NCBI RefSeq assembly: GCF_015351595.1
Contig: NZ_JADKPT010000013.1
Coordinates: forward strand, 62,001-126,000
Origin: Flavobacterium sp. LC2016-12
GTDB taxonomy: Bacteria > Bacteroidota > Bacteroidia > Flavobacteriales > Flavobacteriaceae
Reading direction: 5' to 3'
DNA: 64,000 nt
Below are positions 42,306 through 49,099 of the stretch, in pieces. The notes under the pieces were generated by a model that was given only the letters and a program-made list of their open reading frames with translations, had not been told where the DNA came from and did not search any database. Made by a program: the position numbers and the translations under genes. Numbering within the stretch: position 1 is the stretch's first letter; each line of letters begins with the position of its first letter.

Positions 42306-42677
42306 ATGGAAGTTACAGGAAAAGTAAAAGTGGTTAATCCAGAGCAACAAGTTAGTGCTGCATTCAAAAAAAGAGAGTTGGTTGTTACTACAGACGAGCA
42401 ATACCCTCAACATATTTTGATTGAATTTACTCAGGATAAGTGCGATTTGTTAAGCAGCTACAAGCAAGGTGAGGCTGTTAAAGTTTCTATCAATTTAAGA
42501 GGAAGAGAATGGGTTAATCCACAAGGAGAAACCAGATATTTTAATAGTATTCAAGGTTGGAGAATCGAAAGATTAGCTCCAGAAGGTCCTGCACAAACGG
42601 CTCCAATGCCAGCTGCAGAAGCTTTTGCTCCGGCAACAAACTTAAACGAAGACGAACCGGACGATTTGCCTTTCTAA
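42306..42677 (+). CDS. DUF3127 protein with SSB-like C-terminal tail
   Basis: 123 residues. The first about 95 ('MEVTGKVKVVNPEQQVS..FKKRELVVTTDEQYPQHILIEF', 'VKVSINLRGREW', 'YFNSIQGWRIERL') look like a single OB-fold and match DUF3127. It is followed by an Ala/Pro-rich linker and a tail ending DEPDDLPF. This is very close to the acidic DDDIPF tip by which SSB recruits DNA-processing partners. A nucleic-acid-binding role is likely but not proven. Confidence 0.82.
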   Translation: MEVTGKVKVVNPEQQVSAAFKKRELVVTTDEQYPQHILIEFTQDKCDLLSSYKQGEAVKVSINLRGREWVNPQGETRYFNSIQGWRIERLAPEGPAQTAPMPAAEAFAPATNLNEDEPDDLPF

Positions 42678-42707
42678 TAAGTTTAAATTCCAAAAAATAT
42701 AAATTCC

Positions 42708-42745
42708 AAATTCCAAATCATTCTGTGTATTGGGATTTGGAATTT
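42708..42745 (+). terminator. Hairpin after DUF3127 gene
   Basis: A 12-bp stem AAATTCCAAATC / GATTTGGAATTT with a 14-nt loop, then more T. The stem is built from the GGAATTT word that also recurs at 42799-42855 and 60640-60720. Confidence 0.65.
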
Positions 42746-42759
42746 TTTATATTATGTAG

Positions 42760-42792
42760 ACCTTTGTCAAAGTTTAAAACTTTGACAAAGGT
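42760..42792. repeat. Palindromic repeat, ACCTTTGTCAAAG type
   Basis: A perfect 16-bp inverted repeat with one central base (ACCTTTGTCAAAGTTT-A-complement), in the gap before aat. Same architecture as 19736, 28329 and 48778. Confidence 0.75.
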
Positions 42793-42863
42793 TATCTAAG
42801 CGCTTGGAATTTGGGATTTTCAACATTGGAATTTAGATTTTTATTATTGGAATTTTTTATAAG

Positions 42864-43502
42864 ATGTATTATTTATTTGAAGATATAGCTTTTCCTCCCG
42901 TTTCAGAAACCGATGAAGAAGGTATTCTGGCAATTGGTGGTGACTTAAATCCGGAAAGATTAAAGCTGGCTTACCAAAGCGGAATTTTCCCATGGTTTAA
43001 TGAGGGAGAGCCTATTTTATGGTGGTCGCCAGATCCCAGAATGGTTTTGTTTTTGGATGAATTAATAATGTCCAAAAGCATGCGTAATATTTTGAACCGC
43101 AATCAGTTTAAAGTTACTTTTAATCAAAATTTTGAAGATGTAATTTCGAATTGTCAAAAAATAAAACGCGACGGTCAGGACGGAACCTGGATTTCAAACG
43201 AAATGATCGAAGCGTACTGCAAATTGCATGCAGAAGGAGTTGCAAAATCAGTTGAGGTTTGGCAAGATGAGGTTTTGGTTGGTGGTTTGTACGGAATTGA
43301 TTTAGGAGATGTTTTTTGTGGAGAAAGTATGTTTTCAAAAGTTTCTAATGCTTCAAAAGTGGCCTTTATCGCTTTGGTAAACAAGTTAAAGAAAGAAAAT
43401 TATAAGCTATTGGATTGTCAGGTTTATAATCCGCATTTAGAGAGTTTAGGCTGTCGCGAAATTGATCGTTATGAATTTATGTCTATTTTAAAAAGTAAGT
43501 AA
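42864..43502 (+). CDS. aat: Leucyl/phenylalanyl-tRNA-protein transferase
   Basis: 212 residues. It adds Leu or Phe to N-terminal Lys/Arg of proteins, marking them for ClpAP/ClpS degradation. Landmarks are 'FPPVSETDEEGILAIGGDLNPERLKLAYQSGIFPWF', 'WWSPDPRMVLF', 'WISNEMIEAYCKLHAEGVAKSVEVW' and 'GLYGIDLGDVFCGESMFS'. Normal length. The next gene starts 1 bp after the stop. Confidence 0.97.
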   Translation: MYYLFEDIAFPPVSETDEEGILAIGGDLNPERLKLAYQSGIFPWFNEGEPILWWSPDPRMVLFLDELIMSKSMRNILNRNQFKVTFNQNFEDVISNCQKIKRDGQDGTWISNEMIEAYCKLHAEGVAKSVEVWQDEVLVGGLYGIDLGDVFCGESMFSKVSNASKVAFIALVNKLKKENYKLLDCQVYNPHLESLGCREIDRYEFMSILKSK

Positions 43503-43503
43503 A

Positions 43504-44298
43504 ATGAGTGCAATTCATGTTGTAAAAGAAATTTATATCTATCCGATAAAAAGTTTGGCTGGAATTAGTTGTGAAAATGCTAAAGCAGAAGAAATGGGCT
43601 TTGAAAACGATCGTCGTTGGATGTTGATTGATGTCGAAAATCAGATGATAACACAAAGAGAGCATCGTATTATGAGTCAGTTTTATCCTCAGATTTCAGA
43701 TGGAAAAATCAGCATTACTTTTAAGGATCAAAAACATGAATTCTCTATTGATGAAAATTTAGAAAATGCAATAAAAGTCAATGTGTGGGATGATAAAAGT
43801 GAAGTTGTTGAGGTAAATCAGACAACTTCAAAATGGTTCAGCGAACAATTAGGTTTTGAATGTAAGCTGGTTAAAATCATTAAAAATGGAGATCGCAAAC
43901 ATGAAAGCTCCCGATTAAAAGAAACTTTCAATGTCAGTCTTGCTGATGGATATCCATATTTGTTGATTGGTACAGAAAGTCTGGATTTTTTAAATGATAA
44001 ATTGGCGGAAAAAATTACGATAAAAAGATTTCGTCCAAACATTGTAATCAGTACGCAAAAGGAACATGAAGAAGATGATCTTGATACTTTTAAAATCGGA
44101 GAAGTTCAATTTAAAAACATAAAGCCTTGCGGAAGATGTATTATGGTCAATAATAATCCTGCAAATGGTCGGTTGAAAAAAGAACCTTTAAAGACTTTAA
44201 GCAAATACAGAAATGTAAATAACTCCGTTTTATTCGGAACTAATATTGTGAGTTTGAATTCAGGAGTTATTAGCGTTGGTGATGCCGTTGTTTTTTAG
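43504..44298 (+). CDS. MOSC-domain protein (YcbX/MARC-like)
   Basis: 264 residues. MOSC_N beta barrel at about 5-125 ('IYIYPIKSLAGISCENAKAEEMGFENDRRWMLID'), MOSC domain at about 140-264 with 'FRPNIVIS' and 'KPCGRCIMVNNNP', where the Cys may bind molybdenum cofactor. Relatives reduce N-hydroxylated compounds. It lacks the C-terminal ferredoxin domain of some YcbX proteins. Its end overlaps the convergent thiF end by 4 bp. Confidence 0.9.
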   Translation: MSAIHVVKEIYIYPIKSLAGISCENAKAEEMGFENDRRWMLIDVENQMITQREHRIMSQFYPQISDGKISITFKDQKHEFSIDENLENAIKVNVWDDKSEVVEVNQTTSKWFSEQLGFECKLVKIIKNGDRKHESSRLKETFNVSLADGYPYLLIGTESLDFLNDKLAEKITIKRFRPNIVISTQKEHEEDDLDTFKIGEVQFKNIKPCGRCIMVNNNPANGRLKKEPLKTLSKYRNVNNSVLFGTNIVSLNSGVISVGDAVVF

Positions 44299-45005
44299 AA
44301 ATTTAACTTTGTAAAACCCCAATTTAGCGTATTAAAAAGTACCAATTCATTTTTTAAAGTTGGTAATTCTAAAATTAACTTGAGTGTTTCGTGCGCCATC
44401 ATGGTTCCAATAATTCCCGGTAAGGTTCCTAAAACACCATTCAAATTACAATTTGGAACCTCTTTGGGATTTGGCATTTCAGGGAATAAATCACGCAGGT
44501 TTTTACTTCCCTTATAATTAAAAACAGCAACCTGACCTTCAAATTTTAAAATGCTTCCGTAGACTAAAGGTTTCTGAAATTCAACACAAGTATCGTTTAC
44601 CAAATAACGGGTTGCAAAATTATCAGAGCCATCTACAATAACATCGTATTGCTGCATAATTGTTGAAGCATTTTCTAAAGTCAGTTTTTCGTTAATGGCT
44701 TCAACTTTAATTAATGGATTTAGTTTGGAAACAACTTCTTTTGCAACAAGCGATTTCTCTTGCCCAATTTCATTTTCGGTATATAATATCTGTCTGTGTA
44801 AGTTGTGAATCTCAATAGTATCAAAATCCATAATTCCAATAAAACCAACACCTGCAGTTGCAATATATTGTAAAATTGGACAGCCTAAGCCTCCAGCGCC
44901 AATGACCAATACTCTTGCTTTTTTGAGTTTTTCCTGTCCTTCATCGCCAATTTCGGGAAGGATGGTTTGTCGGTTGTAACGTAGAAATTCTTGTATGATG
45001 CTCAT
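44295..45005 (-). CDS. thiF: ThiF-type adenylyltransferase (HesA/MoeB/ThiF family)
   Basis: 236 residues that adenylylate the C-terminal Gly of ThiS before sulfur transfer. The ATP-binding 'VLVIGAGGLGCPI' (about 31-43), 'DFDTIEIHNLHRQILYTENEIGQEK' and 'DGSDNFATRYLVND' are present. It lacks a C-terminal rhodanese domain and the zinc-binding CxxC pairs seen in E. coli ThiF/MoeB are not obvious. Last gene of the thiamine operon. Confidence 0.93.
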   Translation of the reverse strand: MSIIQEFLRYNRQTILPEIGDEGQEKLKKARVLVIGAGGLGCPILQYIATAGVGFIGIMDFDTIEIHNLHRQILYTENEIGQEKSLVAKEVVSKLNPLIKVEAINEKLTLENASTIMQQYDVIVDGSDNFATRYLVNDTCVEFQKPLVYGSILKFEGQVAVFNYKGSKNLRDLFPEMPNPKEVPNCNLNGVLGTLPGIIGTMMAHETLKLILELPTLKNELVLFNTLNWGFTKLNF

Positions 45006-45027
45006 TTTTTTTTAAGTTTTAAAGTTT

Positions 45028-45082
45028 GAAAGTCGAAAGTCATAAAGTCAAAAGTTGGTAGACTTTATGACTTTCGACTTTC
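45028..45082. repeat. Inverted repeat overlapping the thiH 3' end
   Basis: Perfect 22-bp arms at 45028-45049 and 45061-45082 made of GAAAGTCGAAAGTCATAAAG words, with an 11-nt loop. The right arm contains the thiH stop codon (45065) and encodes the last five or six residues of ThiH. Confidence 0.8.
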
Positions 45083-46201
45083 AGACCTTTGACTAAATGT
45101 TCTATCCCAATCCTTCCAGATTGGTTCGTAGCCTGATTTTTTTATGATTTGTGCTATTTCATTTGCAGAACGCTCATCACTGATTTCAAATTGTTCCAAC
45201 GATTGTGGGTCAACAACATAACCACCCGGATTGGTTTTAGAACCGGCACTCATACTGGTTACGCCAATCGGAATAATATTGTTTCTGAATTTTTCGTTTT
45301 CACGAGTTGAGATTGAGATTTCGAGATCTTCATTCCATAAACGATAAGCGCAGATTAGTTGTGTCAAATCTTTGTCATCCATAATAAAATTAGGTTCGAT
45401 AATGCCTTCAGCGGGACGTAATCTCGGAAATGAAACCGAATATTTCGTTTGCCAATATTTCTTTTGCAGATAATCTAAATGAAGTGCGTTGAAAAAACTA
45501 TCGGTTCGCCAATCTTCTAAACCTAATAAAACGCCTAATCCAATTTTATGAATTCCGGCAGTTCCAATTCGGTCAGGAGTTTCTAATCGATAATCAAAAT
45601 TTGATTTTTTTCCTTTCGTATGATATTTTTTGTAAACTTCCTGGTGATAGGTTTCCTGATACACCAATACAGAATAAACACCAGCTTCATGCAAACGTTC
45701 ATAATCTTCAGTAGAAAGTGGTTGGACTTCAACAGAAATAATCGAAAATTGTTCTCGTATTAAAGCAATTGCATTCAGGAAATAATTAATGTTTACGGTG
45801 TAATTTGCTTCGCCGGTCACCAATAAAACATGATCAAAACCAACATTTTTTAATGCTTCAACTTCGAGTTTTATCTCTGCGTCTGTAAGTGTTTTTCGTT
45901 TGATTTTATTGTCTAAGCTGAAACCGCAATACGTACAAATGTTTTGGCATTCGTTGCTTAAATATAATGGCGCATACATTTGAATCGTTTTTCCGAAACG
46001 CTTCTTGGTTATTTCATGACATTGCTGTGCCATTTGCTCTAGATAGTTTTGGGCAATAGGAGAAATCAAAACTAAAAAATCATCTAGAGCTCGTTTTGTT
46101 TTTGCCAACGCACGTTCGACATCCTGAGAAGTTGTGTGGTATATTTTAGATTGAATATTATCCCAATTATATTGCTCAAATATTGCTTTAAATGTTTTCA
46201 T
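45065..46201 (-). CDS. thiH: 2-iminoacetate synthase ThiH
   Basis: 378 residues from ATG at 46201 (MKTFKAIFEQYNWD); an upstream extension starts with TTG inside a repeat. It is a radical-SAM enzyme that cleaves tyrosine to dehydroglycine for the thiazole ring. The cluster motif is Cys85-x3-Cys89-x2-Cys92 in 'NECQNICTYCGFS'. 'VEVQPLSTEDYERLHEAGVYSVLVYQETYH' is typical. The last residues (SQRSESRKS) derive from an inverted repeat, so the C-terminus is probably strain-specific. Oxygen-independent route (no ThiO seen). Confidence 0.96.
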   Translation of the reverse strand: MKTFKAIFEQYNWDNIQSKIYHTTSQDVERALAKTKRALDDFLVLISPIAQNYLEQMAQQCHEITKKRFGKTIQMYAPLYLSNECQNICTYCGFSLDNKIKRKTLTDAEIKLEVEALKNVGFDHVLLVTGEANYTVNINYFLNAIALIREQFSIISVEVQPLSTEDYERLHEAGVYSVLVYQETYHQEVYKKYHTKGKKSNFDYRLETPDRIGTAGIHKIGLGVLLGLEDWRTDSFFNALHLDYLQKKYWQTKYSVSFPRLRPAEGIIEPNFIMDDKDLTQLICAYRLWNEDLEISISTRENEKFRNNIIPIGVTSMSAGSKTNPGGYVVDPQSLEQFEISDERSANEIAQIIKKSGYEPIWKDWDRTFSQRSESRKS

Positions 46202-46213
46202 TTGGATTGTGTT

Positions 46214-46352
46214 TTTTAACCGCAAAGTGCGCTAAGGATTACGCAAAGTTCGCAAAGCTTTGTGTTTTTTGTTTTTTGTTTTTTGTTTTGATGAAAAGTT
46301 CGCAAAGCTTTGCGAACTTTGCGTAAAACCCTTGCGAACTTTGCGGTTAAAT
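46214..46352. repeat. Large imperfect inverted repeat between thiG and thiH
   Basis: Arms 46214-46262 and about 46295-46352 read AACCGCAAAGTGCGCTAAGG / complement of AACCGCAAAGTTCGCAAGGG, followed by ACGCAAAGTTCGCAAAGCTTT in both (imperfect overall). Between them is a tandem GTTTTTT run (46264-46290). It fills the only sizeable gap in the operon and ends directly at the thiG stop. Confidence 0.8.
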
Positions 46353-47129
46353 TTATTCGTAAAGAAATGAAGTCAAAGGACTAGAAGCAATCGCATGATT
46401 TTGTTGATTCGCAATTTTAGCTTCAAAAGCTTTTCGTCCTGCAATAACGGCTTCTTTGAAAGCTTCAGCCATTAATTTTGGATTTCCGGCTACGGCAATT
46501 GCAGTATTGACCAAAACAGCATCGGCACCAATTTCCATTGCTTTTGCAGCGTCAGATGGAGAGCCAATTCCTGCATCAATAATTACAGGAACATTACTTT
46601 TTTCGATAATAATTTCCAGAAAATCAATAGTTTTTAATCCCTTATTACTTCCAATTGGTGAACCTAAAGGCATTACTGCCGTTGTTCCTGCACTCTCTAA
46701 ATGTTTGCACAAAACAGGATCGGCATGAATGTAGGGCAATACAAAAAATCCAAGTTTTGCCAATTCCTCTGTTGCTCTTAAAGTCTCAATCGGGTCGGGC
46801 ATTAAATATTTTGGATCCGGATGAATTTCGAGTTTTACCCAATTGGTTTCAAGTGCTTCTCTTGCTAATTGTGCTGCGAAAACAGCTTCTTTGGCATTTC
46901 TCGCTCCTGAAGTATTGGGTAATAAATTGATTTTGGGATGTTTTAAATGCGATAAAATAGCATCAGTATCCGTTTCGAGATCGATACGTTTTAAGGCCAC
47001 TGTTACCAATTCACTTTCTGATGCCAAAATCGCTTCTTCCATTTGGATATTAGAACCAAATTTCCCTGTTCCCAAAAACAAACGCGATTTAAAACTTTTA
47101 TCCCCAATATTAAACAATGACGTTTGCAT
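46353..47129 (-). CDS. thiG: Thiazole synthase ThiG
   Basis: 258-residue TIM barrel that builds the thiazole phosphate from deoxyxylulose-5-phosphate, dehydroglycine and ThiS-thiocarboxylate. The Schiff-base Lys99 is in 'NWVKLEIHPDPKYLMPD'; 'FLGTGKFGSN', 'TSGARNAKEAVFAAQLARE', 'PLGSPIGSNKGL' and 'IIDAGIGSPSDAAKAMEIGADAVLVNTA' are intact. It overlaps thiE by 20 bp. Confidence 0.98.
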   Translation of the reverse strand: MQTSLFNIGDKSFKSRLFLGTGKFGSNIQMEEAILASESELVTVALKRIDLETDTDAILSHLKHPKINLLPNTSGARNAKEAVFAAQLAREALETNWVKLEIHPDPKYLMPDPIETLRATEELAKLGFFVLPYIHADPVLCKHLESAGTTAVMPLGSPIGSNKGLKTIDFLEIIIEKSNVPVIIDAGIGSPSDAAKAMEIGADAVLVNTAIAVAGNPKLMAEAFKEAVIAGRKAFEAKIANQQNHAIASSPLTSFLYE

Positions 47130-47748
47130 ATAATTTTTCGTTGAGTTGTTGAATTAATTTTTCTTTTTGATCACTTTCAGTAATCATTCCAGAAACTGCT
47201 ATTCCGTGAATTCCGGTTTCCATTAGCGGGCTTATATCATTTAATGTGATACCGCCAATAGCGTAAACTGGAATCTGTATTTTACTATTCTTTATTTTTT
47301 GAAGAATGTTAAAATAGCCCGATAAACCTAAAATTGGGCTTAATTTTTCTTTTGTATTCGTAAATCGGAAAGGACCAAGCCCAATATAATCGCAACCATT
47401 TTTCACGTGATTTTGAATATCTTCAAAAGTGTTGGCAGTTCCGCCGATAATTTTTGTATTTCCTAAAATTGCTCTGGCTTCTGCGATATTCATGTCGCTT
47501 AAACCTAAATGCACGCCATCTGCAGCGATTTGTTGTGCGAGATATAAATTGTCATTTACAATAAAATTGGCCAGATATTCTTCGCATAAAAATTTTACCG
47601 CTTCCGCTAAAGCAAAAGTGTCTTTGGCTGTTTGATTTTTGAAACGCAGTTGTATCCAATCACATCCGGCATCTAAGGCGTGATGAATATTATACAATTG
47701 TTCTTCGATTGTTTTTCCTTGCGAAATGTATTGCAGTTTATTGTACAT
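47110..47748 (-). CDS. thiE: Thiamine-phosphate synthase
   Basis: 212 residues from ATG at 47748 (MYNKLQYISQGKTIEEQL); four earlier codons start with TTG. It joins HMP-diphosphate and thiazole phosphate. Family marks are 'WIQLRFKNQ' (where others have QLR.K), 'FIVNDNLYLAQQIAADGVHLGLSDMNIAEAR', 'TANTFEDIQ', 'DYIGLGPFRFTNTKEKLSPILGL' and 'IPVYAIGGITLNDI'. It overlaps thiD by 11 bp and thiG by 20 bp. Confidence 0.95.
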   Translation of the reverse strand: MYNKLQYISQGKTIEEQLYNIHHALDAGCDWIQLRFKNQTAKDTFALAEAVKFLCEEYLANFIVNDNLYLAQQIAADGVHLGLSDMNIAEARAILGNTKIIGGTANTFEDIQNHVKNGCDYIGLGPFRFTNTKEKLSPILGLSGYFNILQKIKNSKIQIPVYAIGGITLNDISPLMETGIHGIAVSGMITESDQKEKLIQQLNEKLYANVIV

Positions 47749-48493
47749 AGTGATATCCAATTAAAGTTGATGTTGAACTGAGGTATTTTTCTATGTAGGT
47801 TTTCGCATTTTTACAAGCTTCTTCCAAAGTTTGGTCTAATGCCAGATTTGCGGCTATTGCTGCTGATAAAACACAACCGGAACCGTGTTTTTCAAAACAT
47901 TTTTTTTGGGAAGTGGCAAATTCAATAATTTCATTTTTTAAGAACAAACGATCCGTACCAATTTCCGATTCGTTATGTCCTCCTTTTAGTAAAATGTTGG
48001 TTGGAATTTCATTTTGGAGCCAGAATTTGTTTGGAACAAAACCGGGAAATAAAATTTCAATTTCATTGTAATTAGGCGTAATCAAATCAATTTTTGAAAG
48101 AATCTTATTAAGATCTGAATCATCTTCGACTTTCAAAAACTCGAATTTTGTTGTGGATTTTAAAACCGGATCCCAAACAATTTTAGTAGCTGAAGACAAC
48201 AGTTTTATTGTCGAAAGAATTCGGTTTAGATAATGCAGGCTTGGCATAATCCCGATTTTTACCGTTTTGATTTTATAGCTTAGAAATAAGGTTTCAATAG
48301 AGCGGATTACAAAACTCAAATTGGTCCATTGAATTTCATAAAAGCCATCTTCTGTCTGAATTGTATTTGCCGTTACAACAGCAAAACCGGTCACCTGATG
48401 TTGCTCGAATGTTTTAACATCAGCTAAAACACCCGCGCCACCACAAGGATCAAATCCTGCTATGCTAAGTACGAATGGGCGATTTGCTGACAT
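47738..48493 (-). CDS. thiD: Hydroxymethylpyrimidine (phosphate) kinase
   Basis: 251 residues, ribokinase fold. 'VLSIAGFDPCGGAGVLADVKTFEQHQVTGFAVVTANTIQTEDGF' at the N-terminus, 'KIVWDPVLKSTTKF' in the middle and the anion hole 'KHGSGCVLSAAIAANLA' near 206-222. It phosphorylates HMP to HMP-PP. It overlaps the upstream TenI-like gene by 34 bp. Confidence 0.95.
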   Translation of the reverse strand: MSANRPFVLSIAGFDPCGGAGVLADVKTFEQHQVTGFAVVTANTIQTEDGFYEIQWTNLSFVIRSIETLFLSYKIKTVKIGIMPSLHYLNRILSTIKLLSSATKIVWDPVLKSTTKFEFLKVEDDSDLNKILSKIDLITPNYNEIEILFPGFVPNKFWLQNEIPTNILLKGGHNESEIGTDRLFLKNEIIEFATSQKKCFEKHGSGCVLSAAIAANLALDQTLEEACKNAKTYIEKYLSSTSTLIGYHYVQ

Positions 48494-49059
48494 AATTTAA
48501 ATTGTTTTACAGGGTTTTCACTATTCCAGATGCTTCCTAAAAGCGCGACATCATCAAAACCATTTTCAAGTGTTTTTTTGATGTTTTCAAGATCAATTCC
48601 GCCTAAAGCGATAACTTTTGTATTAAAATTTGTTTTTGATTTTAATTCCTCAAAAAGATCTTTTACAGGATAATATTCTTTCTTAGAAATGCTTTTAAAG
48701 ACTGGACTTAGAAATGCATATTCGAAACCTTTTTCTAAAGAATTAAAATCTTCTATAGAGTGAGTTGACGTTGAATACCTACAAGGTTTTGAAAACCTTG
48801 CAGGAAAGTCATGAGAATCTTTTCTGTCTTTTTCAGAAAAATGAATTCGGTTAATTCCAAAATTTTCAGCCAATTGATGATGACTGTGCAAAACCAAATG
48901 AGATCGAAATTCTACTTTTATCTGATTAATAAATTCCACCATTTCAACTTCAGAAAACTCAGGTTTCCGAATATGGAGCAAAGACAATCCTTCCTCAAAT
49001 AAAGAATTGATAATGCCAATTTCGCCAGAAATTGCAGAAGGATTTGTAATCACAATCAT
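48460..49059 (-). CDS. TenI/ThiE-like protein carrying an in-frame palindromic repeat
   Basis: 199 residues, TIM barrel of the thiamine-phosphate synthase/TenI family: 'ISGEIGIINSLFEEGLSLLHIRKPEF', 'LVLHSHHQLAENFGINRIHFSEKDR', 'STSTHSIEDFNSLEKGFEYAFLSPVFKSISKKEY', 'KVIALGGIDLENIKKTLENGFDDVALLGSIW'. It likely isomerises or channels the thiazole, or is a second ThiE. A 27-nt palindrome (48778-48804) lies in the gene and encodes PARFSKPCR. Between thiC and thiD in the operon. Confidence 0.88.
   Translation of the reverse strand: MIVITNPSAISGEIGIINSLFEEGLSLLHIRKPEFSEVEMVEFINQIKVEFRSHLVLHSHHQLAENFGINRIHFSEKDRKDSHDFPARFSKPCRYSTSTHSIEDFNSLEKGFEYAFLSPVFKSISKKEYYPVKDLFEELKSKTNFNTKVIALGGIDLENIKKTLENGFDDVALLGSIWNSENPVKQFKLCQQIAHSYLA
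48778..48804. repeat. Palindromic repeat inside the TenI/ThiE-like gene
   Basis: A 13-1-13 palindrome (CCTACAAGGTTTT, central G, complement with one mismatch), exactly nine codons long and in frame. It has the same TTTT-N-AAAA core as the intergenic elements at 19736, 28329 and 42760. Confidence 0.8.
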
Positions 49060-49099
49060 ATCTTTTATCTTTACTCTTGATTCTTGACTCTATTTTCTA

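Noticed and set aside
46264..46290. GTTTTTT tandem run as a possible phase-variable or CRISPR-like repeat
   Set aside because: Only three to four short units, non-coding, with no spacers; it is the loop of a larger inverted repeat.
46456..47133. Three overlapping plus-strand ORFs opposite thiG
   Set aside because: They are antisense shadows of the well-conserved thiG gene, with no domain of their own.
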